From Prochlorococcus sp. AG-347-G20 (GTDB taxonomy: Bacteria > Cyanobacteriota > Cyanobacteriia > PCC-6307 > Cyanobiaceae): DNA of 63,540 nucleotides. Below, one piece after another: positions 37,508 to 46,261 of the stretch (the stretch's first letter is position 1; every line of letters starts with the position of its first letter). Location: contig QCBJ01000008.1 of assembly GCA_003281645.1 (NCBI GenBank), positions 1-63,540 on the forward strand. The letters are read 5' to 3'. The notes beneath the pieces are model-generated. The model was given only the letters and a program-made list of their open reading frames with translations. It ran no database searches and was not told the DNA's origin. The position numbers were made by a program, and so were the translations under genes.

Positions 37508-37522
37508 CACCCTCTCCGTTAA
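37508..37522 (+). repeat. right direct repeat (attR-like)
   Basis: Exact 15-base copy of the tRNA-Ser 3' end and following bases (35690-35704), with no tRNA gene around it. It marks the probable right boundary of the integrated segment. Confidence 0.7.
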
Positions 37523-37599
37523 TTTATAGTTTCAATAAGTACAAAAAAAAAATAAGAGGGCATTTTTTTTCCCTCTTTGAGTCTTATGCACCTCGCTGT

Positions 37600-37690
37600 C
37601 CAGAAAGTCGGTGAAGTGCTTTTGAATCCTGAATTATTTCTATTCCTACTGAACGGGAAAAGATAGTCTGGGCAACCACAAAGCACTAAT
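37600..37690 (+). ncRNA. candidate structured RNA
   Basis: In a 241-base gap without a gene, AGTGCTTT (37615-37622) is the exact complement of AAAGCACT (37680-37687), enclosing a further TTCC...GGAA pairing. GC content here is visibly higher than in flanking spacers. It could be an independent small RNA or the leader of the 52-residue gene downstream. The orientation is assumed from that gene. Confidence 0.35.
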
Positions 37691-37763
37691 ACTCGGGTAT
37701 TAATACTCTATTAATTTCAATTGGATAGGAGGATAATTAAGTAGTAGAGATAAAGGAGGTTTT

Positions 37764-37922
37764 ATGAGACTCACTACTCCATTCACTGCCCTAAAAAATG
37801 TAACTTCAGATATTTGGAGAATGCATGATTTTAATTATCATCTGCCAAAAGATTCAAGAAAAGATTATTGGGAAAAAGAATGCATAGACCACCCAACAAG
37901 TTCTCATTGCAAAGTTTACTAA
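37764..37922 (+). CDS. 52-residue protein of unknown function with strong ribosome binding site
   Basis: Open frame MRLTTPFTALKNVTSDIWRM, then HDFNYHLPKDSRKDYWEKE and the end CIDHPTSSHCKVY. AAGGAGG lies 4 bases before the ATG, an unusually perfect Shine-Dalgarno for this genome, which supports translation. Two cysteines and several histidines near the C-terminus (CIDHPTSSHC) could bind a metal; this is inference. It lies just outside the tRNA-Ser element. Confidence 0.65.
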   Translation: MRLTTPFTALKNVTSDIWRMHDFNYHLPKDSRKDYWEKECIDHPTSSHCKVY

Positions 37923-38012
37923 AGTTAATATGAATTCAAGATATTCAGAATCTTTCTCGGATCTTTTCTTCTAGGCAAGTAGATATTCTTTGATTATAAA
38001 ACTAGAGAAAAT

Positions 38013-38587
38013 ATGGTTATTAGTAATTCAATATTTAAAAATGATTGGCAATACATTCTTAACGCATCTCTTTTAATTATAGTTTTTATACTTACAGATT
38101 TAATTAGAGTTTTTGATAAAGAATTTTAATACTTTGTCCCAAGACTAATTAGTGTTCAACCCTATAGGATTTTCACATCAATCCTAGTTCATGCAGATTT
38201 AAATCATTTATTAAGTAATCTTGGCGGGAAATCATTACTAGATATTTTTGATGAGACTTGGAATCCAAAGCAGATTTTTATCTGAAATTGCTTTTATTTT
38301 TTCTGTTTTGAATTTTTTTATTATCTGGTTTTACGAAAAGATCTTATTGTACTTTCTTAGTTTCTATATCAACTATGGCGCTTTCGGATTTAGTGGAATA
38401 ATTTATGCTTTATTTGGATTCTTACTATTAACATCTTTTATGGAAAGAGTAACTTTTTAGGCAAAAAAATTGGTTTAAAATCTAATTAAGAATTGCAAAA
38501 ATTTCAAGGACAATATGCCTTATTGGATTGATTTTTTCTTTCTCACCTAGAGTAAGTTTATTAGGATATTTAAGTGGATTTATTTAA
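38013..38587 (+). pseudogene. rhomboid-family intramembrane protease, degenerate
   Basis: Three frames carry consecutive pieces of a rhomboid. The first piece (from ATG 38013) meets an in-frame TAA at 38127, then continues with ISVQPYRIFTSILVHADLNH and LLSNLGG, the conserved H...HxxxN region. A second frame holds YGAFGFSGIIYALFGFLLL with the catalytic serine motif GFSG. A third frame encodes SPRVSLLGYLSGF, where the catalytic histidine of the last helix has become tyrosine. One stop, two frame changes and a lost catalytic residue make this a decayed gene. Confidence 0.8.
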
Positions 38588-38616
38588 ACAGTGTAAACAA
38601 GGAGACACTCATTCTT

Positions 38617-38645
38617 TAAAAAGCCCAATAAAAGGGGACTTTTTA
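38617..38645 (+). terminator. possible terminator after the rhomboid remnant
   Basis: AAAAAGCCC and GGGGACTTTTT form an imperfect stem around AATAAAA with a following T tract. Probably ended the former rhomboid transcript. Confidence 0.4.
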
Positions 38646-38828
38646 TTCAAATTAACTACTTCTATTTATTTCCCTATATCGTTCCAAGAATTCCATATAA
38701 AAAATTTGCTAGTGGATAAAATGAGTTACTTTATAAATATTTCCTGTTTGGTTTTATAATTTCCCCTATAGGAAAAGATGTTATTTGCCCTCTACGTTTT
38801 TGATAATCATTATTAATGTTCATCTCAT

Positions 38829-39377
38829 ATGAATAAAAAAGATCTAAATTTTAAATCAGTAATTTTTAAAATATTTTTTACCTATTTAGGGGTTTATTTT
38901 CTTGCTCTAATATTCAGGTATACCTATGATCTTGAGTCACTATTAAATAATATTCAATACAAATATTTGATTGCTTTAAATATAGTTTCCATATTTTTAG
39001 GCTTACCATTTTCAATTATTTTTGATTTTTTCTTAATAAAGATTTTTGGGTTGAACTATGTTTTATTCTTTTCTCCTGCTTTAACTTTTTTAAGTTTTAT
39101 TCAAGTTCTTATTCTGAGGAAAATTAAATTTAAATTTTCTAGAAATATATTATTTTTAAAAAAACCAGATAAAAATAATCTTTATAAATTTTTTGACAAT
39201 ATTACTTTTAGATCTTTTTATATTTTAATCATTAGATCTTTTCCAATTCTACCTCATGTTTTGGGTAGCTATATTATTGCCTCGTCAAAAATCAAAAAGA
39301 AGGTTATTCTAATAAACACATTTTTTGGATCATTTTTTTACTATGTTTTCCTTTATCTAATAATAGGTAATGTTTAG
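38829..39377 (+). CDS. DedA/TVP38-like membrane protein
   Basis: 182 residues, hydrophobic. GLPFSIIFDFFLIKIFGL in the middle and RSFYILIIRSFPILPHVLGS with the R-x-x-P-x-x-P pattern followed by YIIASSKI resemble the VTT/SNARE-associated family, whose members transport or flip lipids or ions. The protein is shorter and the motif weaker than usual, so the family call is tentative. Confidence 0.6.
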   Translation: MNKKDLNFKSVIFKIFFTYLGVYFLALIFRYTYDLESLLNNIQYKYLIALNIVSIFLGLPFSIIFDFFLIKIFGLNYVLFFSPALTFLSFIQVLILRKIKFKFSRNILFLKKPDKNNLYKFFDNITFRSFYILIIRSFPILPHVLGSYIIASSKIKKKVILINTFFGSFFYYVFLYLIIGNV

Positions 39378-39383
39378 TGATGT

Positions 39384-39638
39384 TTATTTTTCCCAAAAGG
39401 GGTCTGTAGTTAAAGAAACCCTTAAAGTACATTTTTTATTATTTTTAATTTCACTTATACAAGCCCTTACTGTTTCACCATTTACATCTATTTCGCAGGC
39501 TCCACAACTTCCTGTGAGGCATCCAGTAGGGATTTCTAAACCTGCTTTTTCAGCAGAAGAAAACCAGTCATCACCATCTGAAACAAATGTTTCTTTATTG
39601 TTTTGCCATATTACTTTTATATTTTTTGTTTCTTTCAA
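39384..39638 (-). CDS. [2Fe-2S] ferredoxin
   Basis: 84 residues. Cysteines at positions 40, 45, 48 and 60 (TGCLTGSCGACEIDV and VRACI) give the spacing C-x4-C-x2-C-x11-C. The first three match plant-type ferredoxins, but the short gap to the fourth is like the SdhB iron-sulfur subunit rather than photosynthetic PetF (about x29). It is an electron carrier of unknown partner. Its start overlaps the cobQ stop by 4 bases. Confidence 0.85.
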   Translation of the reverse strand: MKETKNIKVIWQNNKETFVSDGDDWFSSAEKAGLEIPTGCLTGSCGACEIDVNGETVRACISEIKNNKKCTLRVSLTTDPFWEK

Positions 39639-41164
39639 CTTAAAAATGATTTGAGATTTAAATGTTTGTGGAATTCATTCGCAAGATTATCAATAATGGA
39701 TTGTCTCTTCTCTTTATAAGATATTGATTTTTTATTTAATATTGGTAGATTTTTACTCTTCCTTATTAAATTAATATATTGCCCTCTCCAACTGTCATTT
39801 TCAAAGATCCCATGAATGTATGTTCCTGCAATAGTTCCGCCTTTATTATTTTCTTTGTACCAACCAAGATCTGAATCTTCAAAAATAGGATTAATTTTTA
39901 ATGAACTATGGATGTCATCTAATACTGTTTGACCATTATGAATTTCAAATCCATTAATTTCTGATTGGCATGGCCATATAGATTTACAGTTTATTTGACG
40001 TGTTAATTTTTTTTTAAAGAATGTCGTTTTTAGTGGCAGTAATCCAATACCTTTAATTTTTTGTTCAGAATAATTTTTGGAACCCTCTTTAAAATAAGGA
40101 TCTTTAAGTGTAGTCCCTAACATTTGTAAACCTCCACATATCCCAATAATATTTCCTTCGTTATTTGAATAGTCCCTTATATCCTGAGATAAGCCAGAAT
40201 TTTCAAGATATATTTGATCTTTAATCGTTTGTTTACTGCCCGGCAGAATAATAAAGTCATACTTACTTAGGTTTTGTGATTTTCTAATCCATTCAATTAA
40301 TATTGTTTCCTCATTTTCTAGTGGATCAAAATCCGAGAAGTTACTAATAGATGGTAATTTTATAATTCCAACTTTGATTTCAGGATTTTGAGAAAGTGAT
40401 TTTTTTTCTATTAAATCTAAAGAATCCTCTGGAGGGAATGTATCATTTAACCATGGAATAATTCCAATAACAGGGATTTGAGTCTTATTCTCTATCCATT
40501 TTTTCCCATTTTCAAATAATGAAAGGTCTCCTCTGAATCTATTTATAATAATTCCCTTAATAAGCTTCTTTTCTTCAGGCTTCATTAATTCAAGAGTTCC
40601 AATTATTTGTGCAAATACGCCTCCCCTTTCAATATCAGTAACCAAAATGCAATTTGCATTTAAATATTTAGCAACTCTTAAATTAGTCAGATCTCTATGA
40701 ATCAAATTCATCTCTACCGGACTTCCGGCCCCTTCGATAATTAAACGGCAATTCGGATTCCGATCGTAAATAGACTTTAAACTTTTTTTAATTACTTCCC
40801 AGCCTGGAATAAACCAATCTTTATAGTAATTTTGTGCGGTTGTGGTCCCTATGCTTTTGCCAAGGTGAATCACCTCGCTTATTGAGTTTCCTTGTGGTTT
40901 TAATAAAATGGGATTCATCTCTGCAGAAGGATTAATTCCACAAGCAAAGGCTTGAAGTGCTTGTGAATATGCCATCTCTCCACCTTCCCAATCAACCCAA
41001 GCGTTGTTGCTCATATTTTGTCCTTTAAAAGGTATTGGTTCTTCTCCTAAATTTTTAAGAATCCTGCAAATAGCAGTAACCGTTAATGATTTCCCTGCTC
41101 CACTGGAAGTACCTAGGATCATTATTGGTTTCTTTATTTCATGTAATTTTGCTTCTAACTCCAT
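39635..41164 (-). CDS. cobQ: cobyric acid synthase
   Basis: 509 residues. An N-terminal ATP-binding domain (LGTSSGAGKSLTVTAICR and QNMSNNAW) is followed by a glutamine amidotransferase domain with the nucleophile cysteine in IIGICGGLQMLG and a catalytic histidine in IAGTYIHGIFEN. It amidates four carboxyl groups of adenosylcobyrinic acid diamide in pseudocobalamin synthesis. Confidence 0.96.
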   Translation of the reverse strand: MELEAKLHEIKKPIMILGTSSGAGKSLTVTAICRILKNLGEEPIPFKGQNMSNNAWVDWEGGEMAYSQALQAFACGINPSAEMNPILLKPQGNSISEVIHLGKSIGTTTAQNYYKDWFIPGWEVIKKSLKSIYDRNPNCRLIIEGAGSPVEMNLIHRDLTNLRVAKYLNANCILVTDIERGGVFAQIIGTLELMKPEEKKLIKGIIINRFRGDLSLFENGKKWIENKTQIPVIGIIPWLNDTFPPEDSLDLIEKKSLSQNPEIKVGIIKLPSISNFSDFDPLENEETILIEWIRKSQNLSKYDFIILPGSKQTIKDQIYLENSGLSQDIRDYSNNEGNIIGICGGLQMLGTTLKDPYFKEGSKNYSEQKIKGIGLLPLKTTFFKKKLTRQINCKSIWPCQSEINGFEIHNGQTVLDDIHSSLKINPIFEDSDLGWYKENNKGGTIAGTYIHGIFENDSWRGQYINLIRKSKNLPILNKKSISYKEKRQSIIDNLANEFHKHLNLKSFLS

Positions 41165-41230
41165 TAGTAATTTATATTAATTTTAAAATTTATTAATTAT
41201 TAAATTGAATTATAATTTGGTAAAAAATTT

Positions 41231-41842
41231 GTGTTAATTCTAGCCTCTGCTTCTCAATCTAGAAAGAAATTACTAGAAAATTGTCAAATCGAATTTATCC
41301 AAATATCAAGTGACTTTGATGAAACTACTGTCCAAGAAAAGAATATATTTAATTTAGCTTTGAAATTATCTTTTCAAAAGGCTAATAGTTTATCTAAAAA
41401 TATTCAGAACATATCATTACCCGAAGAATTGAATTATGGTCCTTTGGAAATTCTTGGGTGCGATTCAATTTTTGAATTTAAAGGAGAAGCTTATGGAAAA
41501 CCATCTAATAAAGAGGAAGCATTTATTAGATGGAAAAAAATGTCTGGAGAATTTGGATTTTTACATACTGGTCATACTCTAATAATTGGGAATTTTGATT
41601 CAACTTCCAAAATTTTTAAAATCACTGAAATAATAAAAAAAACAATAAGTTCAAGAGTTTATTTTTCTAAGTTGAATGATTGGGAAATCAAGAGTTATGT
41701 AGATACAAATGAACCTTTATATTGTGCTGGAGGATTTGCTTTGGAAGGTATAGGCGGCAAATATATAGAAAAAATAGAGGGTTGTTTCAGTAATGTAATG
41801 GGTTTAAGTTTGCCATGGCTCAGAAAAAATTTATATAGATAA
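41231..41842 (+). CDS. maf: Maf-family nucleotide pyrophosphatase
   Basis: 203 residues. The N-terminal [15 protein letters not shown] and the region [22 protein letters not shown] match Maf/YhdE house-cleaning enzymes that hydrolyse non-canonical or canonical NTPs. GTG start at 41231. Convergent with psbC across a shared terminator. Confidence 0.92.
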   Translation: MLILASASQSRKKLLENCQIEFIQISSDFDETTVQEKNIFNLALKLSFQKANSLSKNIQNISLPEELNYGPLEILGCDSIFEFKGEAYGKPSNKEEAFIRWKKMSGEFGFLHTGHTLIIGNFDSTSKIFKITEIIKKTISSRVYFSKLNDWEIKSYVDTNEPLYCAGGFALEGIGGKYIEKIEGCFSNVMGLSLPWLRKNLYR

Positions 41843-41853
41843 TAAAATTGAGC

Positions 41854-41887
41854 AAAAAAAAACCCTATCTAGAGATAGGGCTTTTTT
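41854..41887. terminator. bidirectional terminator between maf and psbC
   Basis: A tract, then perfect hairpin CCCTATC TAGA GATAGGG, then T tract. It serves maf on the plus strand and psbDC on the minus strand. Confidence 0.92.
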
Positions 41888-41901
41888 AGTTGAGATAGAA
41901 A

Positions 41902-43284
41902 TTAATCTAAATCAGGCATTTCTAGAGCTGGTTCACTCTTTCTGTCGATTCCTTTCTCGAAACCAGCAGCGGCAGCTCTAGCACGTCCAGCATGCCAAAG
42001 GTGACCGATAAATGTAAACCATCCTAGGAAGAACTGAGCAGCAGCTAACCATTGTCTTAAGTTAACGAAGTTAACAGCATTTGGCTCTGTAATGATTCCA
42101 CCAACAGAATTGATAGAAGCGTTAGGAGCATGAGTCATATATTCAGCAGCTCTTCTTACCTGCCAAGGCTGAATATCATTCTGGATTTTCTCGAGACTCA
42201 ATCCGTTAGGACCTCTTAAAGGCTCTAACCATGGTCCTCTGAAATCCCAAAATCTCATTGTTTCACCACCAAATATAATTTCACCAGTAGGAGATCTCAT
42301 GAGATACTTACCTAGACCTGTTGGTCCCATTGTTGAACCTACGTTAGCTCCAATTCTTTGGTCTCTCACAAGGAAAGTAAAGCTTTGAGCCTGTGAAGCT
42401 TCAGCATTTGTTGGGCCATAAAACTCTGAAGGGTAAGCAGTGTTGTTAAACCAGATGAATGTTGAAGCAATAAAACTTGCTACACAAATTCCACCAAGAG
42501 CATAACTTAATAGTCCTTCACCATTCCAAATGAATGCTCTTCTTGCCCATCCAAATGGTTTAGTAAAGATATGGAAAAGACCACCGATTATTGCGGTAAT
42601 TCCAACATATACGTGACCACCCACTATATCTTCTATGGAGTTAACACCGATTATTGAACCAGCGCCACCCCAAGGAGACCTAAATAGGTAACCGAGTATA
42701 ACTCTTGGATCTAAGGTAGGACTGACTAACCTAACTTCTCCACCACCAGGTGCCCATGTGTCATAAGCCCCTCCAATGAACATCCAATCAAAAACGAAAA
42801 ATAATGCACCAACGCCTAAAACTATAAGGTGATAACCCAGGATATTAGTCATTTGATTCTTATCTCTCCAATCTGTTGAAAAGAAAGGAAAATCTTGCTC
42901 AAGTTTTTCAGGACCTGCTAAGGAATGATAGATACCACCAAATCCTAAAACTGCAGAGGAAATTAAATGCATAACACCAGCCACAAAGAATGGGTATACA
43001 TCAGTAACTTCTCCACCAGGACCTATTCCAAATCCAAACATTGCAACGTGAGGCATACAAATTAAGCCTTGTTCCCACATTGGTTTATCAAATGTGAAAT
43101 GACTTACTTCGAATAACATCATTGCACCGGCCCAAAAAACGATGAGACCAGTGTGTGCAATATGAGCTCCGAGTAAACGGCCAGATAAATTAATTAATCT
43201 GGCGTTACCTACGTACCAAGCGTAACCAGTTTCTTCAATACTCTGGTTAGGGGCTCTAAGTAAACTATTAAAGGGCGTTTCCAC
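41902..43284 (-). CDS. psbC: photosystem II CP43 chlorophyll apoprotein
   Basis: 460 residues from the GTG at 43284 ([20 protein letters not shown]), which overlaps the end of psbD by 17 bases, the classic psbD-psbC arrangement. Six membrane helices with chlorophyll-ligating histidines, the large lumenal loop with the [20 protein letters not shown] region that touches the manganese cluster, and the C-terminal [21 protein letters not shown] longer upstream frame starting at 43311 is not used. Inner antenna of photosystem II. Confidence 0.98.
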   Translation of the reverse strand: METPFNSLLRAPNQSIEETGYAWYVGNARLINLSGRLLGAHIAHTGLIVFWAGAMMLFEVSHFTFDKPMWEQGLICMPHVAMFGFGIGPGGEVTDVYPFFVAGVMHLISSAVLGFGGIYHSLAGPEKLEQDFPFFSTDWRDKNQMTNILGYHLIVLGVGALFFVFDWMFIGGAYDTWAPGGGEVRLVSPTLDPRVILGYLFRSPWGGAGSIIGVNSIEDIVGGHVYVGITAIIGGLFHIFTKPFGWARRAFIWNGEGLLSYALGGICVASFIASTFIWFNNTAYPSEFYGPTNAEASQAQSFTFLVRDQRIGANVGSTMGPTGLGKYLMRSPTGEIIFGGETMRFWDFRGPWLEPLRGPNGLSLEKIQNDIQPWQVRRAAEYMTHAPNASINSVGGIITEPNAVNFVNLRQWLAAAQFFLGWFTFIGHLWHAGRARAAAAGFEKGIDRKSEPALEMPDLD

Positions 43285-44344
43285 GTGGTAGAACCTCCTC
43301 AGGGAATACAAAGTTTTCGTGTGGTTGATCCACAGAAGACATCCATGCTCGCATACCTTCGTTCAAAAGTATATTTTTTGTATAGAAAGTTTCAAATTCT
43401 GGATCTTCTGCTGCACGAATTTCTTGGCTTACGAAATCATAAGCTCTTAAGTTTAGTGCTAAGCCAACAATACCGATTGAAGATGTCCACATACCCATAA
43501 CAGGTACAAATAGCATCAAGAAATGTAGGAAACGCTTGTTTGAGAAAGCAATACCGAAGATTTGACTCCAGAATCTATTCGCTGTAATCATTGAATAGGT
43601 TTCTTCTTCTTGAGTTGGATCAAAAGCTCTAAATGTTGAACTTTGAACCTTACCATCTGTATAAATACTTGTATCTTCATACAAAGTGTTTTGTACTGTA
43701 GCTCCATGGATAGCGCAAAGTAGAGCACCACCAAGAATTCCAGCAACACCCATCATGTGAAATGGATTTAAAGTGATATTGTGAAAACCTTGAATGAACA
43801 GAATGTAACGGAAGATTGCTGCAACACCAAATGAAGGTGCGAAGAACCAACTATGCTGTCCTAAAGGATAAATAAGGAAAATGCTTGTAAAAACTGCAAT
43901 TACTGCTGAGAAAGCTAGTGCGTTGTATGGTCTAATTCCAACAAGGCCAGCAATTTCAAACTGACGAAGCATAAAACCAATAAGGCCAAATACTCCATGT
44001 AATGCTACGAAGTTCCAAAGACCACCAAGTTGTAGCCATCTTACGAAACTACCTTGGGCTTCAGGACCCCATAAAAATAGAAGACTGTGTCCCATGGCAT
44101 CACCAGGGGTACTTACAGCTGCTGTTAAAAAGTTACAACCTTCAAGGTATGAGCTTGCAACTCCGTGTGTGTACCAAGAGGTAACAAATGTTGTTCCGAC
44201 AAACCAACCACCTATAGCAAGATATGCACAAGGAAGTAGAAGTAGTCCGGACCAACCAATAAATACAAAGCGGTCGCGCTTCAACCAATCATCGAGGACA
44301 TCAAACCATCCTCTTTGTGGGGCGCTACCAACTGCGATCGTCAT
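43268..44344 (-). CDS. psbD: photosystem II reaction centre protein D2
   Basis: 358 residues. [20 protein letters not shown] at the N-terminus, [20 protein letters not shown] and [20 protein letters not shown] include the ligands for P680 chlorophyll, pheophytin and the non-haem iron. Forms the reaction centre heterodimer with D1. First gene of psbDC. Confidence 0.99.
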   Translation of the reverse strand: MTIAVGSAPQRGWFDVLDDWLKRDRFVFIGWSGLLLLPCAYLAIGGWFVGTTFVTSWYTHGVASSYLEGCNFLTAAVSTPGDAMGHSLLFLWGPEAQGSFVRWLQLGGLWNFVALHGVFGLIGFMLRQFEIAGLVGIRPYNALAFSAVIAVFTSIFLIYPLGQHSWFFAPSFGVAAIFRYILFIQGFHNITLNPFHMMGVAGILGGALLCAIHGATVQNTLYEDTSIYTDGKVQSSTFRAFDPTQEEETYSMITANRFWSQIFGIAFSNKRFLHFLMLFVPVMGMWTSSIGIVGLALNLRAYDFVSQEIRAAEDPEFETFYTKNILLNEGMRAWMSSVDQPHENFVFPEEVLPRGNAL

Positions 44345-44526
44345 GAGAAATCGTTTTTAGCTTCGGGATACGCAGTGACTGTAACAAAGATTGAGAGTAA
44401 TGTGGGGAAATATCTGTATATCTGAAATGCCTTGTAAAGCTTTCCTGACTTTTTTATTAAAAATTAGGTAAGAATACCTCCTTAGTTTGTTAAATTATCT
44501 GAATTAGGCTTTAAAAAAAGATAAAA
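44345..44526. promoter_or_regulatory. divergent promoter region psbD / ycf4
   Basis: 182 bases without a gene between the divergent psbD and ycf4 start codons. On the minus strand TTTACA followed about 18 bases later by GATATT could form a psbD promoter. A perfect small hairpin AGGTA AGAA TACCT sits at 44467-44480. Promoter positions are guesses. Confidence 0.35.
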
Positions 44527-45084
44527 ATGAATTCAGACCTCAGTTCTTTCGATAAAATCGAGCAAAAAATTGGTGGATCAAGAAAAATTTCAAATTATAT
44601 TATTGGAGGAATGCTAACGATAGGAGGTATTGGTTTTCTTTTGGCCTCTATATCTAGCTACACAGGAAGGGATTTATTACCTTTAGGAAATCCTTCATCT
44701 CTATTGTTTATTCCTCAAGGAATAATAATGGGAGCATATGGCGTAATAGCCAATTTATTAAATTTTTACTTGTGGTATTTGGTTTATATAAACTTTGGTT
44801 CAGGAAGTAATTATTTTGATAAATCATCAAAATCTGTAGCAATAAAAAGGAAAGGATTATTCAAAGATATTGAAGTTAAATTAAATTTCGATGAAATTAA
44901 ATCGGTTAAGTTGGATATAAGTGAGGGATTTAATCCAAGAAGAAGAATCGCTTTAGTACTAAAAGGTAGAAAAAAACCTCTCCCTTTAAGCGGAGCAGGT
45001 GAACTTAAACCATTGCTTCAAGTTGAAGAAGAAGGAGCTCGTCTTGCTAAATTTCTTGATGTTAATTTGGAGGGCTTAAAATAA
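44527..45084 (+). CDS. ycf4: photosystem I assembly protein Ycf4
   Basis: 185 residues, two N-terminal membrane helices (IIGGMLTIGGIGFLLASISS and a second around SLLFIPQGIIMGAYG) and a soluble C-terminal domain with GFNPRRRIALVLKGRKKPLP. Family-normal length. It helps assemble the photosystem I reaction centre. Its stop codon TAA overlaps the putative ATA start of the next gene. Confidence 0.93.
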   Translation: MNSDLSSFDKIEQKIGGSRKISNYIIGGMLTIGGIGFLLASISSYTGRDLLPLGNPSSLLFIPQGIIMGAYGVIANLLNFYLWYLVYINFGSGSNYFDKSSKSVAIKRKGLFKDIEVKLNFDEIKSVKLDISEGFNPRRRIALVLKGRKKPLPLSGAGELKPLLQVEEEGARLAKFLDVNLEGLK

Positions 45085-45737
45085 AAAAAAGATATTTTTT
45101 AAGAACATTATCTTTTATACAGGTTTTGTTTTTAGTGCAAGCTTGTAGCTATAAAAAACAGTTTGATTCAAACTATTACTGCAAAAAACTTAAATTTAGT
45201 TGTATTCAGAGTAATAAAGTAGTCAATTTCAAAACTTCAAAAGGTAATTTTGAGGTTAAATTATTTGGTAAACATAACCCAGTAACAGTATCAAACTTTC
45301 TGGACAACATAGACAATAATATTTACGTAAATCAAAAATTTTATAAAATAATAAATTATCCCCAAATAAGTTTTATACATGGTGGTGTTAATCCAGAAAA
45401 TAAACTTTATATTGAACGAAAACAAAAACTAAATAAGATAAGTCAATCAATACCTCTAGAAATTAAATTCAAAGAAGAAATTAAACCAAGATATAACTAT
45501 CAGATAAAAAATCCTAATGAAACTGAAAATTTAGTTAATACTTTTGAGAGTGGTTCAATCGCAATGGTTAAGAGCGGTAAGAATATGTCTTCATCTACTG
45601 AATTCTTTTTCGTAACTAGTAAGATTCCAGAACTAGATGGAAGATATTCTATTTTTGGAAAGATTATTAAAGGATTAGATGTACTCAAAAAAATTAATAA
45701 AGAAGACTACATTAAATCAGTTCAGATAACTAATTAA
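45081..45737 (+). CDS. cyclophilin-type peptidyl-prolyl isomerase, probable lipoprotein with ATA start
   Basis: The cyclophilin core is clear ([58 protein letters not shown]). Starting at ATA 45081 gives [20 protein letters not shown] followed by cysteine, a complete lipoprotein signal with lipobox LVQAC, and places GGAGGG 6 bases upstream. A TTG at 45126 would start inside the signal peptide. ycf4 ends as ATAA here; ATGA, a common stop-start overlap, would supply both a TGA stop and an ATG start. It probably folds proteins at the periplasmic or lumenal side. The start is inferred. Confidence 0.8.
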   Translation: MKKRYFLRTLSFIQVLFLVQACSYKKQFDSNYYCKKLKFSCIQSNKVVNFKTSKGNFEVKLFGKHNPVTVSNFLDNIDNNIYVNQKFYKIINYPQISFIHGGVNPENKLYIERKQKLNKISQSIPLEIKFKEEIKPRYNYQIKNPNETENLVNTFESGSIAMVKSGKNMSSSTEFFFVTSKIPELDGRYSIFGKIIKGLDVLKKINKEDYIKSVQITN

Positions 45738-46258
45738 ATTTCTAGAGAATATTTGTTTATTTTCAACATTTCTGTATTAACTCCCGAAGCGCGTTTAAGA
45801 GCCACCTTACCAGTCCTCGCTATTTCAAGGATGCCGTATGGCTCTAGTAATTTCTCTAAAGCAACTAACTTCCCAGGATCTCCAACTACCTCAAGAGTTA
45901 AGGCCATATCTGATACATCAACAACTTTTGCACGGAAAATTTGCACTATATCAAGGATATTACTCCTGGTATCTTCTTTCGATGAAACTTTTAGTAACAT
46001 CAATTCCCTCTCAACAGCTGCGAGATTAGTAAAATCTACAACTCCCAGAACATTAAATAACTTATTAAGTTGCTTAGTCATTTGTTGAAGAGTTTCATCA
46101 TCACCTTCTACAACCATTGTTAACCTTGAAATCCCTTTAGATTCTGCAGGTCCTACTGCAAGGCTATCAATGTTGAATCCTCTTCTAGCAAAGAGACCTG
46201 AGATTCTACTCAAGGCTCCAGATTCGTCTTCTACAAGAACTGATAATGTATGTTTCAT
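45734..46258 (-). CDS. ilvH: acetolactate synthase small (regulatory) subunit
   Basis: 174 residues. The N-terminal ACT domain reads [20 protein letters not shown] then [17 protein letters not shown], and the C-terminal domain includes [19 protein letters not shown]. It confers valine feedback inhibition on the large subunit IlvB, which is not in this window. It ends 4 bases inside the convergent cyclophilin gene. Confidence 0.96.
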   Translation of the reverse strand: MKHTLSVLVEDESGALSRISGLFARRGFNIDSLAVGPAESKGISRLTMVVEGDDETLQQMTKQLNKLFNVLGVVDFTNLAAVERELMLLKVSSKEDTRSNILDIVQIFRAKVVDVSDMALTLEVVGDPGKLVALEKLLEPYGILEIARTGKVALKRASGVNTEMLKINKYSLEI

Positions 46259-46261
46259 ATT

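Larger units (their letters stand above)
35690..37522. mobile_element. candidate small tRNA-Ser integrated element
   Basis: About 1.8 kb bounded by a perfect 15-bp repeat of the tRNA-Ser 3' end, the classic footprint of tyrosine-recombinase integration. It carries one cargo gene (protease-TPR), no integrase, and clusters of short phased repeats just inside both ends that could be recombinase arm sites. Prochlorococcus islands built this way are known as tycheposons; membership here is inference from structure only. Confidence 0.5.

Noticed and set aside
38574..38759. 61-codon open frame after the rhomboid remnant
   Set aside because: It overlaps the last rhomboid piece and a terminator-like hairpin, and its sequence has no protein-like pattern.
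39370..39654. Plus-strand frame of 94 codons
   Set aside because: It is antisense to the ferredoxin gene, which has clear cluster-binding cysteines.
43268..43284. psbD-psbC overlap as a novelty
   Set aside because: This overlap is well known in cyanobacteria and plastids.
43285..43311. N-terminal extension of psbC to the upstream ATG
   Set aside because: The GTG at 43284 gives the standard CP43 start and the usual 17-base overlap with psbD.
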